Positions 55,052 through 64,000 of a stretch of 64,000 bases of DNA are shown in pieces. Positions within the stretch are counted from its first letter, which is position 1; each line of letters starts with the position of its first letter. The DNA comes from Ryuthela nishihirai (lineage: Eukaryota > Arthropoda > Arachnida > Araneae > Heptathelidae): contig JAWZYU010000019.1 of NCBI GenBank assembly GCA_038380435.1, positions 35,365,801 through 35,429,800 of the forward strand, given 5' to 3'. The translations under genes were made by a program, and so were the position numbers. The notes under the pieces are model-generated. The model saw only the letters and a program-made list of their open reading frames with translations. It had not been told where the DNA came from and ran no database searches.

Positions 55052-55441
55052 TGTTTGTTGGGTTGTTTTACCTCTGAGCTGCACTCTTTTGCACACCATG
55101 GGCTAAATGGCCAGGTCACATGGACACCGGATTCTCAGAGAAGGTTGGGAGAGGGTACCCACTGGAACAGCTGTTGGGAGACAGATGGTAGCCTCCCGTC
55201 AAGGCCATCCAGCGTGTTCTTTAACGTGCACAGGATATGGCTCTCCCGCACACGGGGCCACGGCTTAACGTCCCATCCGACGGACGGCGGCCTTTCCAAG
55301 CCCATCGGTGTCCCCTACTGACCGTGGGCAGGGCGAGGAATTTTGCGGAGATAAATCTCAACGCTGACCCAGCTGGGACTCGAACCTGGGAACTACAGAT
55401 TCCAGCCTGGCGCGCTACCGACTGAGCCACCCCCGCCCCCA
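55052..55441 (-). mobile_element. SINE-A, young full-length copy, 13-bp TSD
   Basis: TSDs TTTATAAAAGCGT lie at 55039-55051 and 55442-55454. The tail GTTTGTTGGGTTG and head complement GAGCCACCCCCGCCCCC are complete. A few bases are missing between CAGATT and CCAGCC in the anticodon-arm region. Confidence 0.95.
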
Positions 55442-55707
55442 TTTATAAAAGCGTCATACACTTCCAAATCATCAGTCAGTCAGATGGGAAATGCTTACAA
55501 TAAAATAAAAAAATTTCCCAGATGAAATATTGTTATAAATGGAGTTTTCTTAACTGAAAATTTTCCTAAATTCACTTCTCTCTGGGAAATTATTTTCTTC
55601 TTAAATATGCATTTTTGACTGTTATTATTTATCGCTATGTTTCACACTCTCCTTGCTGATCGCGTGTCAATAAAGCTGATTAAACAGAGAGGATTGTCTA
55701 ACTCTTC

Positions 55708-56076
55708 AGGTGGGGTGGGGGTGATGGCTCATTTGGTAGCGCGCCAGACTCGTAATCTGCAGTACCCAGGCTCGAGTCCCAGCTGGACCAACGTTGAGAT
55801 TTATCTCCGCAAAACTCTCCGCCCTGCCCACGGTCAGTAGGGGTTACCGATGAACTTCGAAAGTCCGTCGGATGAGACGTTAAACCGTGTCCTATGTGCG
55901 GGAGAGCCATACCCTGTGCACGTTAAAGAACACACTGGATGATCTTGATGGGAGGTTACCATCTGTCTCCCAATAGCTGTTCTAGTGGGTCCCCTCCCCC
56001 AAACTTCTCTGAACCCTCGGGGTCCTTGTGACCTGGCCACTTTGCCCATTGTGTGCGAGAAAAGTTAAAACAACCC
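55708..56076 (+). mobile_element. SINE-A, old full-length copy
   Basis: Head GGGGGTGATGGCTCATTTGG (A box altered), B box GGCTCGAGTCCC (one change). TSD AACTCTTC lies at 55700-55707 and 56077-56084. A small deletion lies near 55855 (GAACTTCGAAAGTCCGTCGG). Confidence 0.9.
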
Positions 56077-56202
56077 AACTCTTCTTCGGTGAGTTTTAAT
56101 ACTCGTTTAATTATTTTTGATATCTCATTCTAATGACATTTCAATTAGTAATTTCTTAGAAGTTTTTTTGCTACACTCAGTTAATTTTCTTGCTCCATTT
56201 GC

Positions 56203-56270
56203 AGTTACCAGATTGAGTTCCGCCTGGACCCGTATTGAAGTTTATCTCCGCAATACTCCCCGCCTGCCTT
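56203..56270 (+). mobile_element. SINE-A, internal scrap
   Basis: GCAGTTACCAGATTGAGTTCC, GCCTGGACCCGTATTGA and GTTTATCTCCGCAATACTCCCC match the second half of the head and the first body bases. Confidence 0.65.
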
Positions 56271-56905
56271 AAATTTTATTCAAAAATAGATAATTCGATT
56301 AATTTTAATACCACTTATTCAAGACGTTGGAAATCCTAATTCATTGTACTAGACAAATAATTTCACTCTGATTTAGTCTTCACTGAAATATTAACCAGAA
56401 ACAACTGTAAGGAGAATAAGAGACGACCACGACAAGTCGGGTAAAAAATTCGGGATACCTCCCTTTTATTTATTCTTCCAAATTCTATTTCCTCTGGGTA
56501 GCAGGCAACACATTTCCAACGCAACATGTGGCACATTGCAGGAAAAGGCTGACTACCCCATCTTGCTCACCTGTTCTTGTTTGTATCAAAGCTCATATGA
56601 AATAGCGTTAACACGAAATTCGCGTAAATCCCGTAAGTCGGTCGATACCTATATAAATATCTATAGAAACAGATTTAGCCGATGTTGTTCAGATCTTTAA
56701 CGCAATTAAACTAAAATATAATATTTTCCATAACGCAAGCTATTAATTGTTGTACAACTCCTTACGTTCAACCCACGTGAAAATCTCCTATGCTTTTAAT
56801 TAGGGATAGGACAAGAAAGGAAGGGACATACGCTTTCAAGAAATACTTTGCTGAAACTAATAAGTTTCGCGCTGAATGGGACTCTAACCCGCGTATCCTG
56901 AATAC

Positions 56906-57292
56906 ATGAGGGAGGGGACGCTAGGTACTCATTGGGTAGCGCGCTACGATCGTAATCTGCAGTTCCCAGGTTCGAGTTTCACCTGGGCCAGCATTGAGGT
57001 TTATCTCCGCAAAACTCCTCACCCTCAGTCAGTAGGGAACACCGGTGGGCTTTGAAAGGCTGTCTTCAACAGCATGGGACGTTAAGCTGTGGACCCGTGT
57101 GTGTGGGAGCATACTGTGCACATTAAGAACACGCTGGATGGCCCTCACGGGATCTTACGATCTGCCTCCTAATAACTGCTCAGTGGGTCCCCTTTCCGAA
57201 CCTTCGCTGAGTCCTCGGGGACCTTGTAACCTCGCCATTTGACCCATTGTGTGCAAACAAAAGTGCTGCTCAGATGTAAAACAACCCAACCC
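56906..57292 (+). mobile_element. SINE-A, old copy
   Basis: A-box region GGTACTCATTGGGTAGC is altered; B box GGTTCGAGTTTC has one or two changes. The tail CAACCCAACC is present. Imperfect TSDs are CCTGAATACAT (left) and CCTGAATGTAT (right). Confidence 0.88.
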
Positions 57293-58084
57293 TGAATGTA
57301 TACCACAACAACTAACACCTGTTCTAACAACTAAACACTCGGTTTTCTTTCCTTTCCTGTTAAATTCTTTTCATTCTCTCTTCTCCTCTGTAAGATAATT
57401 TAAAGTAATAGACCCCTGTCACATTCAAGAAACGTGAGTTAGAGTCGCACTGAGGGCGCAAATCCTTTTTTCAACAAAGTATTTCTCGAATTCTCTGTTT
57501 ACAAGTAATCTCTTCATTTACCATTGATTGATTCCGATATAAGCGTTCGTTTGAGATATAACTCTTTAAGCTAGGTAATCATTTCAGCATTTCTCCATCT
57601 TCGGAGGGTAAAGAAAATTGGTGCTCTAAATACTTACACTGAGTTAGGTAATGATAAGAGGACGCTCATACCGAATTTGATGGTCTTTCCATTTAGAAAT
57701 TCTTTACCCTTTTTCGGGGAGATGGGTTAGGGGAAAGGTTGAACGGCCGAACATTTGCGTTGCTTTTCTTAATTTCGTCATAAGCTTTTATTTGATATAT
57801 AATTTTGAAGTGAAAAGCGTTTTTAAGTGGTAAAGCCACCCCTGTGACAGAACAACTATAATACTTAGCTTAGGAGCAAATATATTTGGATCTATTGATA
57901 AAGAATATTGAGCAAAGATATTGGGTCGTGTATAGTCAGGACCCTATATCTATTTGAGTTGTTTTCTTGCTAAATTCTTGCCACCTACTATTATCTTCTC
58001 TAATATAATTTCCACTGACAGCATGTTATCATGTTTTCGTGGCTGTCTGAGGATAATTTATGTTAACTGGAGTTTGGAATGAAA
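57293..58084. other. No recognisable feature
   Basis: A+T-rich with mild C/T-rich stretches (57340-57400). No gene was seen. Confidence 0.4.
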
Positions 58085-58248
58085 TAACTGGCAGAGTGGT
58101 TAGGTGTGTTGTATTAGCTTTAACTAAGGCAGTGGTCAGCAGTGACTTCGGTCTTAGTAGGGATGGGCCTTGTATGAGAAGGCCTGTAAAAGCTAGGAGT
58201 AGCTTCTAGGATTCTTCTCTGTCCTATATGTCGCAAATAAAAAAAAAT
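58085..58248 (+). repeat. Repeat D, copy 2
   Basis: GGCAGAGTGGTTAGGTGTG at the start is a plausible A box. It then shares all blocks listed for 12653-12838 and ends in an A-rich AAATAAAAAAAAA tail, supporting a retroposon. Confidence 0.65.
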
Positions 58249-58653
58249 TATTAGAAAAAGTACTAAAGCCCATATATTTTTTTAATAATCCTTGTTTGTT
58301 GCATACACACTATGATGGTTTTAATCTGTTACCTAGTTATAGTACAGAAGATTAAACAGCAAACGCACAAGACTTGAACTGCAACACAGAAAGGTCAAAG
58401 TCAGTAATGTCTAACAGAAACATAGCTAGAGAGCGGAACAAGAACCCCGCCCCCCATTCCCCCTATCATTTATTAAAGTTCGACATAATGGTTATTGTTT
58501 TCGTTATAATCTATTTTAATTAACTTTTCGGATCAATTATTTTAACTATCATTGCTGATGTTAAATAGTCCAGCTTACATAATTCCTTAAATACTGAAGA
58601 ACTAGTTCTTGTTCTTCAGTATGATGATGAAAAGCGAAAGATCGGTAGATGTA

Positions 58654-58867
58654 CAGTCGATCAAAAAAGTATCCGAACACAATGGTTGATTATATAATTA
58701 AGAAAAAATATCTGGCAACTTTTTTTTTAGAAATTTGTGATCTGGCAACCTTCGTGTCACGTGACACGAAGGTTGCCAGATCACTAACTTCTAAAAATAT
58801 CGTTCCCAGATATTTTTCCTTAATTCTGTAATCAACCATAGTGTTCGGATACTTTTTTGAGTGACTG
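58654..58867. mobile_element. Palindromic MITE, copy 3
   Basis: 214 bp, CAGTCGATCAAAAAAG to its near complement, with the same CACGTG-centred core and TA flanks (58652-58653, 58868-58869). The arms are more diverged than in copies 1 and 2 (AACACAATGGTTGATT). A 10-bp hairpin (ACTGAAGAAC/GTTCTTCAGT) lies 30 bp upstream. Confidence 0.83.
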
Positions 58868-58869
58868 TA

Positions 58870-60307
58870 CTTCAGATTTTTGATTGATCTTCAATCACAT
58901 TTCTGACTTAAATAGCTTATTTAAGCAATTATCGAGTTGTGAATCGACTTTCAAGTGACATAAAATGTGTCTAGTACTAATAAAACGGTCATCTAGTATA
59001 TAAACCTTATCAGAGATCAAAAATAGTAAACCTACCTCGCACTTTTTTGTTTCTTTTGCGACCACCACGGATAATTAATTTTTAATCTTTCCCCAAAAAT
59101 ATTTTTTTTACTTTATGCCTACTGTACAATGGCATTCTGGCATTGCATTAAAGTATTCCGGGTAAATTTAAAAAAAGGTCGAAAATTAAGACATAAAAAG
59201 TCATATTTTCATGTACATTAACTAGATGCTGATTTTTTCTCTATTTGTCGTGAGCATTAAATAACGTATTTCTTCAACTCTAGCGAAAATTGGCAGTGGC
59301 TCAAATTAAGTACTAATTGATGCAAAATATATTTGTGGTATTGTCTTTATTGTAAGAATGTCGCTCTTGATTCTTAAATCAATTAAATATTTTGCTGTAA
59401 GTATCGATATTTCTGCTGTAATCATATTGCTTATGAGGAGGTGATATTATATCTTGCAGAGGACATTGGATCAATTGTGAAAAGATCGGTTAAATTTCCT
59501 GTGTACATGAATTAGTCAACAGAAGAGGAGATTGCATGAACGACCTAGGGAACTAGAGTCAGCAGAAATCACATATGCACCTATTCTGTCATCAATTTGT
59601 TTTCACTTATACTGACTGAGTATGTAAATGTATAAATTCTACATTTTGTCAAAGAATTAATATATATAGTAGCTCTGGTCATTGCAAAGTTTCGCATACA
59701 ATGAGTATTATTATGTCTTCAAGTTGGAAGTCTTATTTTATAAAACGCCAATTAAGTCTTTCCAGGAATAGGTTCCAGGAATAAGTCTTATTTGAAAAGC
59801 TATAAAAGCTTTTTCAAGTAAAAAAAAAGGTATACTATATTTAACTTCTGCAATAGTTTAAGGTTTAAGAAAACATTTTACGGTGATGATGTTTCTGACT
59901 TTTCTTGGGTTTCTGATTTAGTGCTCGGACACTAATGCTTAAGGAGGCCTACACTTTCAAGACACCGATCATCAGAGTCGGAAGTGAGCTGCTGCTATAT
60001 TTGGCTCACATCTGTGGAAGCGAAGGGAAGACGTCAAACAGCGTTACAGCGTCTGGGATGGTAGACACATAATGATGAACTTGTCTGCTATAATTTTAGA
60101 TGAGTCACGGAACAGTTCGTTGAAACCTACTGGCACTGAAAAACTGTCTTCGTGCGTCTCTTTTATTAACAATAGAAAATATATTATTAAAAACTTGAAT
60201 GGTCATATCGAAAATAACTAATTTAATTTCTATAATAAAGAAAGTATTTTTAATTACAATACATATTATTACTTTGCTGAAATATCAGTAACAATTTGTG
60301 TAATTTT
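58870..60307. other. No recognisable feature
   Basis: A+T-rich, no shared repeats or supported frames. Confidence 0.4.
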
Positions 60308-60319
60308 TCGGGGGAGAGG

Positions 60320-60775
60320 TTGTTGTTTGGGTTGTTTTACCTCTGAGCGGCACTTTTTTGCACACCATGGGCTAAATGGCCAGGTCACATGGACCCCGAA
60401 GGCTCAGAGAAGGTTGGGGGAGGGGACCCACTGGAACAGCTGTTGGGAGATAGATAGTAGCCTCCCGTCAAGGCCATCCAGCGTGTTCTTTAACGTGCAC
60501 AGGGTATGGCTCTCCCGCACACGGGGCCACGGCTTAACCAGCCGTGGCCCCGTGTGCCGTGTGCTAACCGTCCGTCGGATGGGACGTGGCCACACACGGG
60601 GCCACGTCCCATCCGACGGACGGCGGCCTTTACAAGCCCATCGGTGTCCCCTACTGACCGTGGGAAGGGCGGGGAATTTGCGGAGATAAATTTCAACGCT
60701 GACCCAGCTGGGACTCGAACCTGGGAACTACAGATTACGAGCCTGGCGCGCTACCGACTGAGCCACCCCCGCCCC
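60320..60775 (-). mobile_element. SINE-A, young copy with internal foldback duplication
   Basis: TSD TCGGGGGAGAGG lies at 60308-60319 and 60776-60787. The ends are normal, but it is about 70 bp longer than its siblings. At about 60515-60620 the GGGGCCACGGCTTAA block is followed by its complement (AGCCGTGGCCCCGTGTG) and by CCGTCCGTCGGATGGGACGTGGC, and then again by forward GGGGCCACGTCCCATCCGACGGACGG. This looks like a template switch during reverse transcription or repair. Confidence 0.93.
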
Positions 60776-60864
60776 TCGGGGGAGAGGGGAGCAATTTTTA
60801 TAGTTTTCCGATTGTTTGACTACATGTAAAATTAATTCCATGCCTTCCATTAGGAGCATATCAA

Positions 60865-61250
60865 AAATTTGTTTTGGTTTGATTTATTTCTGAGCGACAC
60901 TTTTTTGCATACATGGGCTAAATGGCCAGGCCACGAGGACCCCGAAGGCTCAGAGAAGGTTGAGGGCAGGGGACCCACTGTACAGCTATTGGGAGACAGA
61001 TGGTAGCTCCTGTCAAAGTTATCCATCGTGTTCTTTAACGTGCACAGGGCATGGTTCTTTCGCACAGGGAGATACGGCTTAACGTCCCATCCGACGGACG
61101 GCGGTCTTTCTAAGCCCATCGGAGACCTCTACTCACCGAGAGCAAGGCGAAAGTTTTGCGGAGATAACCCTGGCATAGCTGGGAGTCAAACATGGGAACT
61201 ACAGATTACGAACCTGGCGCTCTACCGACTGAGCCATCCCCGCCCACACA
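60865..61250 (-). mobile_element. SINE-A, old copy
   Basis: Tail GGTTTGATTTATTTCTGAG is decayed. The head complement is damaged: the AACGCTGACCC segment is shortened to AACCCTGGC and the B box to GGGAGTCAAACATGGG. It is oriented like the neighbouring young copy, 90 bp away. Confidence 0.87.
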
Positions 61251-62413
61251 AAACAACTTGAGATACCCTTTTTTTTTTACTCTCTTGGACTCCGATTTAC
61301 CTACTGAACACAATTTGTCGGCTCCCTATCATGCTCTGAAGTGAATACGAATTCCGTGAGTGATTTTGCTATCAGTAGCTTTGGTTATATTTTTTGCGGC
61401 TTGAAGGAAGGACGTTATTTTTTAAAATTTAATAGTTATGATTTATTTATCTGTGTCAGTTATGGAAATTCTCCAGGAAAGAGCATGGACTCATCGCTAT
61501 CATCCTAACCCAGAGATTCGGATCTAGATTCTCATTTTCTTCATGGATGCAAACCTAAAGTTTGGCTTTCTTGGAACAGTTTATGCAACTTTACAAATTG
61601 AGAGCTGTTTTAACTTCAACTGTTGTTTTGTGTTTTCTGAAGATTACCAGGACCCTGCTGGTTCACTGCTGATTTTAGAAATAATTCCGAACTGACGATG
61701 ATGATTAGAAGCAGCGAAGGTCATTACGCCTTCACTAATCTCAATAAATCAGGGCTTCAGACGTTCTGAGTAAATAAAAATGCCGTTCATCAAGCTACGG
61801 TAAAGTGTGTTTCCTTTCGGTATCGTGCAGCAGCCTGTCATCGCAGAATAACATCGGTTCCATTTATAAAGCCAGGTGCCGACAGTGCAACTGTTAGAGC
61901 CAAAGCAGCATCACATTACGTCGGAGAGGCGAGCTTCATATGTTACAAGCAGTGAAGGCGAAAAAGGCGTAGGCTTCTGGGAAGCAGCAAAAATGATTGA
62001 CGCAGACATTTATTTAAGTTGCCAAGTCCGTTTTGGCAGCAGAACACGACGACTGTCGGACTATCAGATCAACCTGAGTATGAGGGAGGGGAAAGGAATG
62101 CCGTTACCGAGAGAAAGGTGACTTTTAACGGTTTTAATTTATCACCCAATTTAGATTCCGCTCACGACAGTGCTTATTTTCTTCATTATACAGCTGTTAC
62201 CCCTTAGGAAATAACTTTAATATTTTTATTTAATATTTCGAATTTGAACCAATGGAACAATTGGTGCTTTTGGGATTTATCAGCAGGTTTAACAGCTATC
62301 AGGGCAGATTCTAAAGATGTAGGCGGGGGAGACCTCACGTGATCCAAGGCCTCCCCCTTTCCCCGCACATTTCAATTTACTAGAAAGGTAATGGATGTAA
62401 AAAAAATAATGAA
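61251..62413. other. No recognised gene
   Basis: Less A+T-rich than average. Overlapping frames at 61876-62121 and 62019-62207 have no domain I know. Confidence 0.35.
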
Positions 62414-62510
62414 ATTATGTATATTCCACGCATTTTTAAATAAAAAAATGATGGGGAAATACTGCAATAGAAATCAAGTGTCTTGCGCCCTCCCCCTCCA
62501 ACATTTCTTT
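62414..62510 (+). repeat. Dispersed repeat shared with 21664-21770
   Basis: TGTATATTCCACGCATTTTT, ACTGCAATAGAAATCAAGTG and TCTTGCGCCCTCCCC match the earlier copy. Family unknown. Confidence 0.5.
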
Positions 62511-63052
62511 TTTGGCTCGATTGTCCATTTCTCCCCCTCTTCCCTTTATTTTTTTAAAGATCCGGGATATGACAGAGGCTAATCCAGTCAAATGCAAAGT
62601 CCCGTTGTTTTCATGGAATTTAAAAAAAAATCGAATCCCGTTTTGAACAGTATTTATTCACATGAAACAAGCAAAAAGAGGATGAGTCATGTTTTCAGTA
62701 GAGAATTAAATCCCTGTAATTTTTCAAATGAGGTTTTTATAAGAAACTATCATTGTAGATTAAAAAAAAGTTGCTTTTCTCTCAATCCTGATTTTGAAGA
62801 TTATTTATTCAGTCCTTAAAGTTGAACATGGAGTAATAATGTTGTCAATCATAAAAAATTACCTCAAAGATTAAAACATAAATGATATAGATAATATACA
62901 GATATAGCCAACCATTTACCATATTAAAAATCTTTTTACTAATTTTCATCATTCTTAGCGAAACATTATTGCGAAGTGTAAGATCTCTTTAAATAAAGAG
63001 CGAATATTGTTGAAAATTAGTAGAGAAGATTTTGTTCAAAACCATATAACTT
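62511..63052. other. No recognisable feature
   Basis: A+T-rich. The frame at 62592-62819 has no domain. Confidence 0.4.
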
Positions 63053-63283
63053 CAGTTTAACAGATGAAACACAAATCACTCTATTGTCGGTTACATTTTA
63101 GAGGAAAATTTGTCTGAGCCGTGTGGCTATGAAACCTGAGATTTCCTTGTTGAGGTAAAGTTGAGGAGTCCTGGCATGAAATCCATCACTAGATCGTGGA
63201 TTCGTATCTCACCAGTCTCAGACATTTTTTCCTCTAAAATGTAATCGACAATAGAGTGATTTTTTTTCTTGTCTGTTAAACTG
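63053..63283. mobile_element. 231-bp foldback element, ~65-bp arms
   Basis: CAGTTTAACAGATGAAACACAAATCACTC...TTTTAGAGGAAAATTTGTCTGAG pairs with CTCAGACATTTTTTCCTCTAAAA...GAGTGATTTTTTTTCTTGTC, then TGTTAAACTG. The loop of about 90 bp is unrelated to the arms and contains GTGGATTCGTATCTCACC, which loosely resembles a B box. No TA or other target duplication is evident. Confidence 0.75.
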
Positions 63284-63504
63284 AGGCGTCGAGATTTTTC
63301 ATTTTAATACAACTTCTGCATTTTCTGTCTTCACAGAAATCATTTTTTTAAAAGTAAATGAGTTTTTAGTTTTTCATAGACTTTATCATTTTTTCTTTTT
63401 CTTTTCATAGACAACATATTAGCGATTAATCCAACATAAAAGTATGTAGGAGATGTCATGTATACCTGGGACACATGAAATAGTAAGCTGAAAAAAATTG
63501 GTTT

Positions 63505-63625
63505 TGCCGTGAGTGGGATTCGAACCCACGTAATCTTAATAAGTTTCCTTTTATATTTTTTGATAATATTATTTCAACTAGTTGTTAATCCTCTGGCAGA
63601 AGTGCCTTACCACTCCACAACTTAT
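63505..63625 (-). ncRNA. tRNA-like unit (SINE-C copy 3), halves separated
   Basis: On the minus strand an A-box and anticodon-like part (AAGTTGTGGAGTGGTAAGGC, then ACTTCTGCCAGAGGA) is followed about 60 nt later by the same T arm as copies 1 and 2 (GTGGGTTCGAATCCCAC). TCACGGCAAAACC and a T-run come next. The intervening A+T-rich piece includes the palindrome CAACTAGTTG. The 5' half differs from copies 1 and 2. A non-decoding relic is most likely. Confidence 0.45.
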
Positions 63626-63856
63626 AATCTATCAATAAATTAAACCATTTAATTAACCAATAAATTAAGCCATTCATTAGTACATTTCTCAACGTTTACT
63701 TATTCAGTAATTCATTTAATATACTCCTAACATATATTCCCGTACTTTTCATGATGTTGTTTAGTCACGACTGTGTTTTAGTCAAACAGATATTGAAATA
63801 TTGCAGGTAGAATACCACATCGTTAAATACATAAGCAGCCCATTATCCATAAAAAA

Positions 63857-63940
63857 GGGATTTTCCATATTTCTTTGAGCGAAGCTATATCTCAGTTCAT
63901 TACCTATATATAGGGATTTTCCATATTTTTTTTCGAACGA
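63857..63940 (+). repeat. ~54-bp direct repeat
   Basis: AGGGATTTTCCATATTT, then a T-rich run and CGAACGA or GAGCGAAG, occurs twice just before the terminal element. Confidence 0.7.
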
Positions 63941-63948
63941 CTGATATA

Positions 63949-64000
63949 CAGGGTGTCTCAAAAATATACGTACAAACTTTTAGGGGAGGTAGATAACATC
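63949..64000 (+). mobile_element. TIR of a mariner-superfamily element, cut by the window end
   Basis: CAGGGTGTCTCAAAAATATA after TA, then a CAAACTTTTAGGGGAGGTAGA block. It parallels the TIR of the element at 5795 (CAGGGTG, AAAA, CAAAACTTTACGGGGTGGTAGA). CAGGGTGTC-type ends are common in mariner relatives. The rest is outside the window. Confidence 0.6.

Overview
The window looks like ordinary, strongly A+T-rich, repeat-dominated intergenic or intronic DNA from an animal. The evidence is several tRNA-derived SINE families, decayed LINE reverse transcriptases, Tc1/mariner and hAT-like relics, LTRs, Helentron-like elements and minisatellites. There are no bacterial-style operons and no intact long reading frame. 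The mixture is typical of arthropods, and I lean to a chelicerate such as a spider, but that is an inference and not demonstrated. I found no host protein-coding gene I can name. The only candidate for one is a short G+C-richer patch on the minus strand at 37.41-37.74 kb. Nearly all short ORFs are read-through of repeats.

The dominant feature is a roughly 385-bp SINE, called SINE-A here, with about 26 full or partial copies on both strands. It has a tRNA-like head with an A box (TGGCTCAGTCGG), an anticodon-loop-like CTCGTAA and a B box (GGTTCGAGTCC). A conserved body of about 300 bp follows, and a (CCCAA)n-type tail ends it. Many copies still show 8-14 bp target-site duplications (TSDs). At least two age classes can be told apart by diagnostic bases. 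Smaller families are SINE-B (about 200 bp, five copies), SINE-C (tRNA-like units with a T-run terminator, three copies) and repeat D (two copies).

Layout. 0-5 kb: a LINE relic, a truncated satellite-bearing element, a hAT-like scrap, then SINE-A split by a palindromic MITE. 5-15 kb: a deleted mariner-like element with roughly 100-bp terminal inverted repeats (TIRs), two independent solo LTRs with different TSDs, and an inverted pair of tRNA-like units. 15-28 kb: SINEs, a second MITE and a Tc1 scrap. 28-34 kb: a 21-bp minisatellite, a roughly 60-bp array whose orientation flips, and a Tc1 transposase relic. 34-43 kb: the candidate exon patch, a Helentron-like element with roughly 290-bp internal repeats, and a 1,989-bp TIR element filled with a degenerate array. 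43-51 kb: a Tc1 head fragment with a truncated SINE inserted, LINE scraps, a 45-bp minisatellite, a perfect 42-bp palindrome, a second Helentron-like copy and a SINE inside a SINE. 51-64 kb: a Tc1 element carrying a SINE, many further SINEs, the third MITE, a hairpin element and a TIR cut by the window end.

The elements do not form a pathway. What they give is a readable insertion chronology: MITE into an old SINE, young SINE into an old SINE, young SINEs into dead Tc1 elements, and a TIR element into a SINE fragment. No undescribed functional system is evident. The most unusual structures are the Helentron-like pair, the satellite-bearing TIR element, the foldback SINE copy, the orientation-switching array and the 42-bp palindrome inside a 1.2-kb inverted repeat.
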